Positions 37,905 through 46,916 of a stretch of DNA of 64,000 bases are shown in pieces. Both the position numbers and the translations under genes were made by a program. The stretch's first letter is position 1. Each line of letters starts with the position of its first letter. The notes under the pieces were generated by a model. That model did no database searches and was not told where the DNA came from. It saw only the letters and a program-made list of their open reading frames with translations. Source of the stretch: Mesobacillus zeae (GTDB lineage: Bacteria; Bacillota; Bacilli; Bacillales; Cytobacillaceae); assembly GCF_003570705.1 (NCBI RefSeq), contig NZ_QWVT01000015.1:310001-374000 (forward strand), in the 5' to 3' direction.

Positions 37905-38827
37905 GATTCCTCCGGTTCTGCCCAGTACCGCCGCGCCACACAAAGCTCACGCTCGTACATTGTTCCCTCAAGCCCAATGATTTCGACTGTTTTTCCTGTG
38001 TTTGGAGAATGAATCATTTTCCCGCTGCCATGGTATATTCCAACATGATGGACCGCGCCTTTACCTTCTTCATAAGCAAAAAACAGCAAATCGCCAGGTT
38101 CCAGCTCATCAAGCGGAACGTCCATCCCGCTTCTCGCCTGTTCACTGGCATCCCTCGGAATTACCCTTCCGTTGGCAAGGCACATTGTATGGCTAAATCC
38201 AGAACAGTCATACCCATAGCTGCTCATGCCTCCCCATAAGTAAGGCAGTCCCAGGAACTGCTCCCCAGCCCTGACAATGTCCGAACCGCTACCTAAAGGA
38301 ACTTCCTCCCTTCCCGAATACACATCTACATCTTCTGCCAGCAGGAATCCGTTCCCTAAGGGTGTTTTCACACTAATCCATTCACCTTGAGTTTCCGCAA
38401 CCGGTAAAATGGTTTGAAAACATAAAGTCATCAATGGCTTCGTAGCATAGAGCATGGATTTTCTCCCGCTCACAATAGCGATTGGTCCCTCCTTCCCATT
38501 CCACTCAGAAACTTCGGCAACCTGTCCCTTTGGCATCCACCCGGGATAACCCCGTTCATCTTTTCCGGTCGGCTGGTCCGGCACCGCAACTTTTACCCAG
38601 CTTTCATTTTCGTCAAGAACGACAACTTCTCGGCCGAAAAGTGCTTGTGTCTGCACAAGATTTTCTTCACATAAGGCCAGCCGCTGCTCGTAATTCATTG
38701 AATCCAGCCAGCGCTCCATCATAATAGGGTTTGAAACTGCCTCTGAATCCGCCGCCCTTGCACTGTCAAACGAAGTCCAAACTGTCGCGACAGGCACATT
38801 TACCACCCGTTTAACTTTGCTCGTCAT
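37901..38827 (-). CDS. ykfC: NlpC/P60 gamma-D-glutamyl-L-diamino-acid endopeptidase (YkfC type)
   Basis: Cleaves L-Ala-gamma-D-Glu from murein peptides in the cytoplasm. The 308-residue protein has two SH3-like segments (about 60-170) and a C-terminal NlpC/P60 domain. Catalytic Cys is in YGYDCSGFSHTM (about 232-243), His in AVHHVGIYHGSGKMIHSPN. No signal peptide is evident, in line with the cytosolic YkfC of B. subtilis. It overlaps ykfA by 17 bp and ykfD by 4. Confidence 0.9.
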   Translation of the reverse strand: MTSKVKRVVNVPVATVWTSFDSARAADSEAVSNPIMMERWLDSMNYEQRLALCEENLVQTQALFGREVVVLDENESWVKVAVPDQPTGKDERGYPGWMPKGQVAEVSEWNGKEGPIAIVSGRKSMLYATKPLMTLCFQTILPVAETQGEWISVKTPLGNGFLLAEDVDVYSGREEVPLGSGSDIVRAGEQFLGLPYLWGGMSSYGYDCSGFSHTMCLANGRVIPRDASEQARSGMDVPLDELEPGDLLFFAYEEGKGAVHHVGIYHGSGKMIHSPNTGKTVEIIGLEGTMYERELCVARRYWAEPEES

Positions 38828-39767
38828 CCGCCCCGCCTCCTTCAGTATTGATGCCGCTTTCGACTCTCAGCTCCTTTTTACTTGTATCCAGTTCCGCTCT
38901 TGCACCTAGAGGGACAGAAATATGCGGTGAACAATGGCCAATTTTAAAACCGCTCATTGCCGGCCGGCCAGCCTGCCCAAAATAATGGGTGAGCACTTCA
39001 TCTAGTGACAGGCTCTCATCACGTTCAGGAACGCAATTGTTAAAATCAGCGACCACAATACCTGATGCAGCTGTGAGTTTCCCCGCCATATATAATTGAT
39101 TGAGCATCCTGTCAATTGCCCTTGGTTCCTCATTGATATCCTCAATCAGAAGCAATTTCCCTTCCGTTTCTATTTCAAAATCAGTGCCAAGCGTACTTGT
39201 AATAAGCGTCAAATTACCGCCTGTTAGCTCACCAGAGACAATTCCAGGAAAGTGGACCTTAAGCGGAGAAATTTCTTCACTATAGGAAAGAGGCATCTCT
39301 CTAAACAGCTGATTGAAAAATTGTTTAGAGACAGGGCTCGCGCCTTCCTTCCCGATATCTGATGCAAGCATCGGGCCGTGAAAGGTTACGAGGCCGCATT
39401 TTTGCCTGATTGCAGTGTGCAGGAAAGTAATGTCGCTGTATCCCCAGAAAATTTTTGGATGTTTTTTCACTATTTCAAAATTGATGCGTTCAGCAATTCG
39501 GGCAGTTCCATAACCTCCGCCCCCGCAGAATACCGCTTTTACCTCATCGTCGAGGAACATGTTGTGGAAATCCTCAAGCCGTTCAGAATCGTTTCCCGCA
39601 AGATAGCCATTTTTTTCATAAAGATATCGGCCTTTCTTCACCCTTAAGCCCAAACTCTCCTCCAAAAATTGTATCCCTCTCTCAAGGCTGTCCTGGTTCG
39701 GCGGACTGGCGGGGGCAATTACTCCAACAGTGTCGTCAATCTTGAGTCCAACAGGTTTTTGCGGCAT
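38811..39767 (-). CDS. ykfA: LD-carboxypeptidase family protein (S66, YkfA type)
   Basis: A 318-residue serine peptidase of family S66 (LdcA/MccF). The nucleophile Ser is in IFWGYSDITFLHTA (about 105-118), the Glu in LLLIEDINEEPRAIDRML, and the C-terminal His in FKIGHCSPHISVPLGA. It acts on LD-peptide bonds or peptide conjugates of imported murein tripeptides. A terminator-like hairpin separates it from dppE, so the ykf part may be expressed less than dpp. Confidence 0.9.
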   Translation of the reverse strand: MPQKPVGLKIDDTVGVIAPASPPNQDSLERGIQFLEESLGLRVKKGRYLYEKNGYLAGNDSERLEDFHNMFLDDEVKAVFCGGGGYGTARIAERINFEIVKKHPKIFWGYSDITFLHTAIRQKCGLVTFHGPMLASDIGKEGASPVSKQFFNQLFREMPLSYSEEISPLKVHFPGIVSGELTGGNLTLITSTLGTDFEIETEGKLLLIEDINEEPRAIDRMLNQLYMAGKLTAASGIVVADFNNCVPERDESLSLDEVLTHYFGQAGRPAMSGFKIGHCSPHISVPLGARAELDTSKKELRVESGINTEGGGADDEQS

Positions 39768-39830
39768 GATGGATCCTCCTTCGAATGCTTTCTACTATAT
39801 GTATTCAATTGTGTTTGATATCTTTCGGAA

Positions 39831-39861
39831 AAAGGAGTGTCCTCTGCAGAACACTCCTTTT
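39831..39861 (-). terminator. Terminator/attenuator between dppE and ykfA
   Basis: Minus strand AAAGGAGTGT / ACACTCCTTT arms around a 9-base loop with a T run, 12 bp after dppE. It would lower ykf expression relative to dpp. Confidence 0.8.
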
Positions 39862-39872
39862 CTAAAAGACTC

Positions 39873-41489
39873 CTATTCTTTCTTATCCGCCCATTTCAGC
39901 TCATGATAGCCTACAGGGTGCCTGACCACTCCGGTGACATTTGCATTTTCCACATACACATGATTGTAAAAATGCAGCGTAAAGATTGGTGCTTCTTCAA
40001 ACAAAATCTTTTCCGCCTCGTACATTTTTTCAAACCGCTTGCTTTCATCTGCTTCGTTCTTTGCTGCCTGGATGAGACTGTCATATTTTTCATTGCTCCA
40101 ACCTGTCCTGTTCATCGAATGCCCCGTCTGGAAATTTTCCAAGAAGTTGATCGGATCAGCATAGTCGGCAAGGAAAGTACTTCTCGAAAGCTGGAGCTTC
40201 AATGCTTTTTGTTCTTCTGCAAATACATTCCACTCCATATTGGCCAGTTTGACATCGACTCCAAGGCTCTCTTTGAACATCTGCTGAAGCGCCTCTGCGA
40301 TCTTTTTATGGACATCATCCGTGCTGTATGTCAGTGTAATTTCCGGAAGCTTGTCATATCCCTCTTCCTGCATTCCTTTTTTCAAAAGAGATTTTGCTTC
40401 TTTGATATCCGTTTTGTTCATGTCCCCGTTTTGCTTGCGGAAGTCTTTTCCATCAGCATCTTTAAAACCGTTAGAAACAAATCCATATGCAGGTTTTTGG
40501 CCGTTTTTGGTCACATAATCCGCCATTTTTTCCTGATTGACAGCAAGCGCTAGTGCTTTCCTGATATTTTTGTTGTCAAAAGGCTTCTCGTTGACATTGA
40601 AACGGTAAAAATAGACGCCAGCCTGGTCCTCTACTTTCACTTTTTCTTCTTTGATTAATTTATCTGCCAGCTCTGCAGGCACGGCTGAAGAGTCAAGCTC
40701 CCCCGCCTGGAACATCTGATATTCCGTATTCGTATCATCAATTATGGCCCAGTGGACTTTATCCAGCTTGACTATCTCCCTGTCCCAGTATTTTTCATTC
40801 CGGCTCATTTCAAATTCGCTGTCGTGCTTCCACTTCGTCAGCTTGAATGGTCCATTTCCGACGAAGGTTTTGGCTTCTGCGAACCATTTTGGATTTTCTT
40901 TTGCCACTTTTACATTGATTGGGAAAAACGCCGGATTGGCGATTACGCTTAAAAAGTAAGCTTGCGGGCTTGCAAGCTTCACTTCGAATGTCTTATTATC
41001 CACAGCTTTTACTTTGACATCGTCCTCGCTTCCTTTTCCGCCATTGAAGCTTTCCCCGCCTTTAATGAAGTAGCCGAGAAATGCAGCCGAAGAACCCGTT
41101 TTCGGATCAAGCATGCGCTTCCAGGCAAATTCAAAGTCGTTCGCCGTTACATCATCCCCATTCGACCATTTGGCGTCATCCCTGATTTTAAAAGTATAGG
41201 TCTTCCCGTCATCCGATACCTCCCAGCTTTCAGCAGTAGCGGGCTTTGGCTCATGGTTTTTATCAAGTCGCGTCAGACCTTCCATCAAATTGTTGAGTGC
41301 ATTCCATGAAACCGAGTCAAAGCCAATGGGAGGGTCGAAGGAAGTTGGCTCCATGCCATTGTTCATATACAAAACCTTTTCCTTGTTCTTGGTGCTATTC
41401 GATTGCTTTCCTGTCTCCTGGGTCGCTGTACAGGCTGCAAGCGTAAAAATCAGCAATGCTGCCATCAGCAGGGTCAACACTTTTTTCAT
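39873..41489 (-). CDS. dppE: Dipeptide/oligopeptide-binding lipoprotein
   Basis: A 538-residue family-5 extracellular solute-binding protein with signal peptide and lipobox LAACTA (Cys20). The mature protein starts with a polar linker and the characteristic MNNGMEPTSFDPP segment. Later it shows YFYRFNVNEKPFDNKNIRKAL, the usual DppE/OppA core. It captures dipeptides or murein tripeptides outside the cell for DppBCD. Confidence 0.92.
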   Translation of the reverse strand: MKKVLTLLMAALLIFTLAACTATQETGKQSNSTKNKEKVLYMNNGMEPTSFDPPIGFDSVSWNALNNLMEGLTRLDKNHEPKPATAESWEVSDDGKTYTFKIRDDAKWSNGDDVTANDFEFAWKRMLDPKTGSSAAFLGYFIKGGESFNGGKGSEDDVKVKAVDNKTFEVKLASPQAYFLSVIANPAFFPINVKVAKENPKWFAEAKTFVGNGPFKLTKWKHDSEFEMSRNEKYWDREIVKLDKVHWAIIDDTNTEYQMFQAGELDSSAVPAELADKLIKEEKVKVEDQAGVYFYRFNVNEKPFDNKNIRKALALAVNQEKMADYVTKNGQKPAYGFVSNGFKDADGKDFRKQNGDMNKTDIKEAKSLLKKGMQEEGYDKLPEITLTYSTDDVHKKIAEALQQMFKESLGVDVKLANMEWNVFAEEQKALKLQLSRSTFLADYADPINFLENFQTGHSMNRTGWSNEKYDSLIQAAKNEADESKRFEKMYEAEKILFEEAPIFTLHFYNHVYVENANVTGVVRHPVGYHELKWADKKE

Positions 41490-41546
41490 TGTGGTTCCTC
41501 CTCGTAAAAGCGGATTGGGATAAAATGAACCTGAGTTGACTGGCGG

Positions 41547-42545
41547 TTAAACTCTGCCTGACTGAAGCTGCTTCGCCCTTTCGTCCTGAAGCCAGCATTC
41601 CACATGGTGGCCATCGCTGAGCTGTGTCCGGTAAGGATAGATTTTTGTACAGACTTCCATTGCTTCGTTGCAGCGCGCCGCAAATGGACAGCCTAAAGGC
41701 GGTGAAAATAAATCGGGCGGAGTGCCATGGATGGGAACAAGTTCTTGATCATCTAAATCAAGGCGCGGGACAGAATGCAGCAGCCCTTTCGTATATGGGT
41801 GCTGCGGTGAATAAAATATATCCCTGCGGCCGCCTGTTTCAACAATTTTGCCAGCATACATAACTGCTATTCGGTCTGCTGCCTGAGCGACAACACCAAG
41901 GTCGTGGGTAATGAGGATGATGGAGACTCCCGTCTTTTCCTGGACTTCCTTGAACAGCTCTAGAATCTGCGCCTGAATGGTGACGTCCAGTGCGGTTGTC
42001 GGTTCATCTGCAATCAATATTTCAGGCTGACAGACCAATGCCATTGCGATGACAATCCTCTGGCGCATTCCGCCGCTGAACTGATGGGGATATTGGTTCA
42101 AGCGCGTATCCGGATCTGGTATCCCCACAAGCTCCAGCATGTTGACGGCAAGCTTACAGGCTGCCCGCTTTGACATGCTGTTATGCTCGATGAGGCCTTC
42201 CGTAATCTGGTCGCCGACGGTAAGCGTGGGATTCAATGCAGTCATAGGGTCCTGGAAGATCATTGAAATATCCTTTCCCCTGATTTTCCGCATTTGCTTG
42301 TCAGAAAGCTTGGACAAATCTTTGTTTTTATAGAAAATCGAACCACTATCAATACTCCCCGGAGGCTCTGGTATGAGTCTCATAACACTTTGAAAAGTTA
42401 CACTTTTTCCGCAGCCGGACTCCCCTACGATGGCAAGTGTCTCTCCTTTATAAAGGTCTACGCTTACTCCTCTGACTGCCTGTACATTTCCGCCGAACGT
42501 TTTGAAAGATACATGGAGGTTCTGCACTTCAAGTATTTTTCCCAT
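41547..42545 (-). CDS. dppD: Dipeptide ABC transporter ATPase
   Basis: A 332-residue ATPase with Walker A GESGCGKS (38-45), Q-loop MIFQDPMTALNP, signature FSGGMRQRIVIAMAL, Walker B LIADEPTTALD and a C-terminal GCPFAARC segment. GGTAAC/GGAGGTAAC-type ribosome site overlaps the end of dppC (4-bp gap). It is the only ATPase in the dpp part; YkfD could be its partner. Confidence 0.93.
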   Translation of the reverse strand: MGKILEVQNLHVSFKTFGGNVQAVRGVSVDLYKGETLAIVGESGCGKSVTFQSVMRLIPEPPGSIDSGSIFYKNKDLSKLSDKQMRKIRGKDISMIFQDPMTALNPTLTVGDQITEGLIEHNSMSKRAACKLAVNMLELVGIPDPDTRLNQYPHQFSGGMRQRIVIAMALVCQPEILIADEPTTALDVTIQAQILELFKEVQEKTGVSIILITHDLGVVAQAADRIAVMYAGKIVETGGRRDIFYSPQHPYTKGLLHSVPRLDLDDQELVPIHGTPPDLFSPPLGCPFAARCNEAMEVCTKIYPYRTQLSDGHHVECWLQDERAKQLQSGRV

Positions 42546-42549
42546 CCTG

Positions 42550-43503
42550 TTACCTCCTAAGCTTAGGGTCTAATGCATCCTGTAGTCCGTCTCCAAGCAC
42601 ATTGAATGAAAACATTGTAAGCGATATGAAGAATGCAGGAAAAAACAACCGCCACCAGTGACCTGACAGGATAACAGGAAGAGCGTCGCTCGCCATGGAA
42701 CCCCAGCTGGCAAAAGGAGGCTGGATTCCTAGGCCTAGGAAGCTCAGAAAAGCCTCTGCGAAGATAGCTGAAGGAACCGTCAGTGTCATTTGGACAATAA
42801 TTGGTCCCATTGTATTGGGAAGCAGATTTTTCCGGATGATGCGCCGTGTTTTTGTTCCAAATGTCTTTGATGCGAGAACAAATTCATAATTTTTAAGCTG
42901 CAGCACCTGTCCCCGGACAATTCTTGCCATTCCTATCCATCCGGTTACTGACAGCGCCAGGATGATCGTTGCAAGGCTGGGGCCCATGACAACACTGATG
43001 AGGATAACAACAAGAAGGTAGGGAAGCCCGTAAAGGACTTCAATTACGCGCATCATAGCATGGTCCGTTCTTCCTCCTTTATATCCCGCAACACCTCCGT
43101 AAACCACTCCAATGAAGAAGTCGATTAGTGCCGCCGCTATCCCGACGAATAATGAGATTCTGGCACCGTACCATGTTCGTGAAAACACATCTCGGCCCAA
43201 TTCGTCTGTTCCAAACCAGTGAGCCGAAGAAGGAGGCATGTTTTGATTCAGCAGGTTTTGTTTCGTCACGTCATAAGGGGAGAGCATTGGGCCAATCACA
43301 GCCATGATTGAAAGCACTGCAAGGAACACAAGACCTATCATTGCGAGCTTATTGCCCATTAGACGGTGCCAGGCATCCTGCCAGTATGAAAGGCTCGGCC
43401 TTGAAACAACCTCGGCGTCCCCTTCATTTTTCTCAAGTGGTGAAAACCAGCTTTCCGGAATGTCAGGAGAGTGATTGGTTTCCTGCAGTTTTCGGACAGC
43501 CAT
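42550..43503 (-). CDS. dppC: Dipeptide ABC transporter permease
   Basis: A 317-residue OppC-type permease. A cytoplasmic N-terminal extension (1-55) is followed by a first helix, the OppC-N segment HWFGTDELGRDVFSR, then five helices with the EAA loop ASKTFGTKTRRIIRKNLLPN. It overlaps dppB by one base (TAATG-type junction at 43503). Confidence 0.93.
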   Translation of the reverse strand: MAVRKLQETNHSPDIPESWFSPLEKNEGDAEVVSRPSLSYWQDAWHRLMGNKLAMIGLVFLAVLSIMAVIGPMLSPYDVTKQNLLNQNMPPSSAHWFGTDELGRDVFSRTWYGARISLFVGIAAALIDFFIGVVYGGVAGYKGGRTDHAMMRVIEVLYGLPYLLVVILISVVMGPSLATIILALSVTGWIGMARIVRGQVLQLKNYEFVLASKTFGTKTRRIIRKNLLPNTMGPIIVQMTLTVPSAIFAEAFLSFLGLGIQPPFASWGSMASDALPVILSGHWWRLFFPAFFISLTMFSFNVLGDGLQDALDPKLRR

Positions 43504-44435
43504 TATCTCTCCCCCTTCTGATGCAGCTTAATTCTAGGATCAAGCAAGCCATAGGCGATGTCGACGAGGAAAAGCATGATGATCAGGACTAGGCTGTAAA
43601 AAACGGTGGTCCCCATTATAACCGGATAATCCCGCTGGTTGATGCTTTCAACAAAGTATTTTCCCATACCTGGAATGGCAAAAATCTTCTCAATGACAAA
43701 GGTTCCGGTCAGTATAGCGGCAGCGAGGGATCCGACTATTGTCACCACTGGCAGTAACGCATTTTTCAGCGCATGCTTGAAGACGATTTTAAAAGGAGAC
43801 AGCCCTTTTGCTTTTGCCGTCCTAATGTAGTCCTGTGTCAGCACCTCAAGCATGCTAGAACGGGTCAGCCTTGCAATGATCGCCATCGGCCCTGTAGCCA
43901 GCGCTGCCACAGGGAGAATCATGTGTCTCGGGCTTGCCCATGTTGCAACCGGCAGGATTCCTAGATTGACTGACATCTGCTGGATCAGAAATGTGGCCAA
44001 TACAAAATTAGGTACCGAAATGCCTATGACAGCGACTGTCATAGCAATGTAATCAATCAAGCCATTGTGCCGAAGGGCAGCAGCCACGCCGAGGAGCAGG
44101 CCTGAAACGACCGCAAGGACAAGCGTTGCCATTCCAAGCTCAAAGGAAACAGGGAACCCTCTTCCCAGCATTTCGTTGACCGATTGTGAAGACTTTTTAA
44201 TCGATGGCCCAAAATCAAAAGTAACAACAGATTTGAGATACATGACATATTGAATAAATAAGGGTTCGTCAAGGTGATAATATTCTTCCAGGTTTTTTTG
44301 GACAGCTTCACTAGTGGCCCTCTCTTCATTAAAAGGCGAACCGGGAATGGAATGCATCAGGAAAAATGTAAGCGTGATGATGACCCAGAGCGTTGCAAGC
44401 ATCCATCCTATTCGCTTCAAAATATATGGCAGCAA
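43503..44435 (-). CDS. dppB: Dipeptide ABC transporter permease
   Basis: A 310-residue OppB-type permease. The first helix MLPYILKRIGWMLATLWVI is followed by a periplasmic domain with PGSPFNEER, and the EAA loop reads RTAKAKGLSPFKIVFKHALKN. C-terminal LVDIAYGLLDPRIKL is the canonical DppB end. 41 bp after dppA. Confidence 0.93.
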   Translation of the reverse strand: MLPYILKRIGWMLATLWVIITLTFFLMHSIPGSPFNEERATSEAVQKNLEEYYHLDEPLFIQYVMYLKSVVTFDFGPSIKKSSQSVNEMLGRGFPVSFELGMATLVLAVVSGLLLGVAAALRHNGLIDYIAMTVAVIGISVPNFVLATFLIQQMSVNLGILPVATWASPRHMILPVAALATGPMAIIARLTRSSMLEVLTQDYIRTAKAKGLSPFKIVFKHALKNALLPVVTIVGSLAAAILTGTFVIEKIFAIPGMGKYFVESINQRDYPVIMGTTVFYSLVLIIMLFLVDIAYGLLDPRIKLHQKGER

Positions 44436-44476
44436 TGTTCCTCACACCCTCTCTTCCCTAACGGGTCTAGCATTGC

Positions 44477-45301
44477 TCAGCAGAAACCTGTCCTCGTGGC
44501 CAGCTCTGTCATTACCAGCATCGCCTTGTAGGCTTCCAAAATATCTTTGGCATGAAAGCGAACAATTGTAGTTCCTTCCTCGAGTTCCGTTCCAGGCATC
44601 AATGCGGCCCATTCAGCCTGTCCGTAATTGGCAAACTCAATTTTAAGGACCGGTTGATTTGGCGGGGAAAGTGGTTCCGCTTTTCCTATGTTCTGTAGAG
44701 CAAGGGCTGTTTTTTCTCTAATCAGTTCAGACGCTTTTGCGGGGGTCAATGATTTTACAGCTGATCGTGTGATGGTTTCTTTCACAGGCACGGTCAGAAC
44801 ACCTGGAATCAGGCTTCCCGCTTCTTTCGCCGCCTGGTCGTCACCTGCCACCATGAGAACTGGTACACCGTAATAGCCCGCAACATAAGCATTAAAGCCA
44901 AGTTCCCCAATGGCAACATCATTGATAAACATATTCCGGACGCCAAAAATCATCGAATGGGACATTACGCCTTTCATGGATGCCCTTGCATGGTAGCCGA
45001 CAAAAATGACACCACCAAACGTTTCGTCAAGCCCTTCAACCATTGAGAAGGGCTTGACTCCTCCTGTAATCAGCTGTGTTTCAGGATGAAGCAGTTCAAC
45101 AAGCAGGTTATTCATTTGTGAGTGGCTGTCATTTACAAGAATTTCTGTACAGCCATGCTCAAACCCTGATGTCACAACACTGTTGACTTCATTCGTCATA
45201 ATCAGGCGTCCGCGCTCATAGTTTTGCTTGGCTGAATCGACGTGCGTATGGTCGGCCAGGCCTGTTATTCCTTCCATATCGGCCGATATGTATAACTTCA
45301 C
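44477..45301 (-). CDS. dppA: D-aminopeptidase DppA (M55)
   Basis: A 274-residue zinc D-aminopeptidase acting on D-Ala-D-Ala and similar peptides. It begins MKLYISADMEGITGLADHTH; the Asp and Glu in SADMEG are zinc ligands. Further ligand and catalytic segments are LVNDSHSQMNNL, VGYHARASMKG and MVAGDD. First gene of the operon, as in B. subtilis. A CodY-like box lies 27 bp upstream of the start codon. Confidence 0.94.
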   Translation of the reverse strand: MKLYISADMEGITGLADHTHVDSAKQNYERGRLIMTNEVNSVVTSGFEHGCTEILVNDSHSQMNNLLVELLHPETQLITGGVKPFSMVEGLDETFGGVIFVGYHARASMKGVMSHSMIFGVRNMFINDVAIGELGFNAYVAGYYGVPVLMVAGDDQAAKEAGSLIPGVLTVPVKETITRSAVKSLTPAKASELIREKTALALQNIGKAEPLSPPNQPVLKIEFANYGQAEWAALMPGTELEEGTTIVRFHAKDILEAYKAMLVMTELATRTGFC

Positions 45302-45327
45302 AAATTTTGCCCCTTCCGAAATTACAT

Positions 45328-45342
45328 AATTTTCTTAAAATT
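45328..45342. promoter_or_regulatory. CodY-box-like sequence upstream of dppA
   Basis: AATTTTCTTAAAATT matches the CodY consensus AATTTTCWGAAAATT at 14 of 15 positions. The B. subtilis dpp operon is a classical CodY target (knowledge), so the site would repress dpp-ykf in rich medium. Confidence 0.75.
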
Positions 45343-45396
45343 ATAAATAATATCATGTTTTATATCAACTGTTATTGCCACTTTCGGAAAATAAAT

Positions 45397-45427
45397 GGGC
45401 ACTGCTTCCTATTTGGAAGCAGTGCCC
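45397..45427 (-). terminator. Terminator after aspartokinase, upstream of dppA
   Basis: GGGCACTGCTTCC / GGAAGCAGTGCCC, a perfect 13-bp stem with a 5-base loop. It lies between the aspartokinase stop and the dppA promoter; the T run is weak. Confidence 0.75.
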
Positions 45428-45468
45428 TAGTCAGTTAAAAAAGATAGGATATTCAATTACAATCTTTT

Positions 45469-46830
45469 TTACACTTTTATTGAAATGAAAAATTCTTCAT
45501 ATATAGCCTTAACGGCTTTCCTTTCATCCGTTTCATTTACACCGAACATCATGCTTACCTCTGAAGAACCCTGGTTGATCATTTCAATATTGACTCCGGC
45601 ACGTGCCAAAGCCCTGGAAGCTCTTGCCATTGTTCCAATATTGCATCGCATTCCTTCTCCTACTACCATGATCAGGGACAAATCATACATGATTTTTACT
45701 TCGTCGGCTCCCAGTTCGGATTGAATCCGTTCGAGAATTTCTTTTTCGATTGATGGTGAGAGCTGATCCTGACGGAGGATGACCGAAATATCATCAATAC
45801 CTGACGGCAAGTGCTCATAACTGATTTGAAACTCTTCCAAAATTTGTAGAAGCCTGCGTCCAAATCCAATTTCTCTGTTCATCAGATATTTGCTGACATA
45901 TATGCTGCAGAAGCCCTTATCAGCAGCGATGCCAACGACTGGGCCATTCTTGTTTAATCGCTGGCTGACAATTCTAGTGCCTGGCGATGCCGGATTGTTA
46001 GTGTTCTTAACATGGACGGGAATACCCGCGCGGAATGCAGGCATCAGTGCCTCATCATGAAAAACGGAAAATCCGGCGTATGATAATTCACGCATTTCCC
46101 GGTACGTCAATTCGCGGATCTCTTCCGGCTTTTCGACGATTCCTGGATTGACAGCATAAACTGCATCCACGTCCGTAAAGTTTTCATAAACATCGGCTTT
46201 TAAGCCGTTAGCAAGAATTGAACCAGTAATATCCGAACCGCTCCTCGAAAAGGTAACGATATTGCCATCAGCCGAATAGCCGAAAAAGCCCGGGAAAATG
46301 ATGATTCCTTCATGTTCTCGCAAAGACATCAACTGATTGTAAGACTCCGGCAAAACCTGTGCATTCCCGGGTTCATCGCTGACAATTAGACCTGCTTTTC
46401 CTGGATTTATGTATGCTGCATTGACGCCTCGGGACTGGAAATATTCGGCGACAAGGCGGGCGTTTTGATCCTCTCCGCTTGCTTTGACTGCCTCCATGAG
46501 CCTTTCTGGGTCTTTGTTCGATTGGGAAAGAAGATCCAATAGATTTTCTTTGATTTTGGCTGCAATATCTCCTTGTATGCCAGCTTCATTGGCGATGGAT
46601 CGATACCTTTCCGCAACCGCCTCGATTAGTATTCCTGGATCCTTACCTTCAATGACCCTCTCTGCACAGGAAATCAAAAGGTCGGTCACTTTGATATCGT
46701 CACTACTCCGTTTCCCTGGCGCTGAAACGACAACTACTTTTCTTTCAGGATCAGATACGACGATTTCAAAAACCTTTTTAAGCTGCTCACCTGATGATAA
46801 TGACGAGCCTCCAAACTTCACGACCTTCAT
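45469..46830 (-). CDS. Aspartate kinase
   Basis: Phosphorylates aspartate, entering lysine/threonine/methionine synthesis. The 453-residue protein has the kinase start MKVVKFGGSSLSSG, the FSRSGSDITGSILAN catalytic loop (about 215-229), and two C-terminal ACT domains (GVNIEMINQGSSEVSMMFGV). It resembles B. subtilis ThrD/YclM (aspartokinase III). The start at 46830 has GGAGG 7 bases upstream. No lysine riboswitch is visible in the 86 bp upstream. Confidence 0.92.
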   Translation of the reverse strand: MKVVKFGGSSLSSGEQLKKVFEIVVSDPERKVVVVSAPGKRSSDDIKVTDLLISCAERVIEGKDPGILIEAVAERYRSIANEAGIQGDIAAKIKENLLDLLSQSNKDPERLMEAVKASGEDQNARLVAEYFQSRGVNAAYINPGKAGLIVSDEPGNAQVLPESYNQLMSLREHEGIIIFPGFFGYSADGNIVTFSRSGSDITGSILANGLKADVYENFTDVDAVYAVNPGIVEKPEEIRELTYREMRELSYAGFSVFHDEALMPAFRAGIPVHVKNTNNPASPGTRIVSQRLNKNGPVVGIAADKGFCSIYVSKYLMNREIGFGRRLLQILEEFQISYEHLPSGIDDISVILRQDQLSPSIEKEILERIQSELGADEVKIMYDLSLIMVVGEGMRCNIGTMARASRALARAGVNIEMINQGSSEVSMMFGVNETDERKAVKAIYEEFFISIKV

Positions 46831-46916
46831 GATAGTTCCTCCGCTTTCGTTTTTTTTCATTATCACTGTAAAGCAAATAAGATGCAAGAAAAATTCCCCT
46901 CTGAAAGAACATTTGT

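Noticed and set aside
46831-46916. Lysine riboswitch before aspartokinase
   Set aside because: Only 86 bp to the Nudix gene, far too short for the L-box fold and without its conserved blocks.
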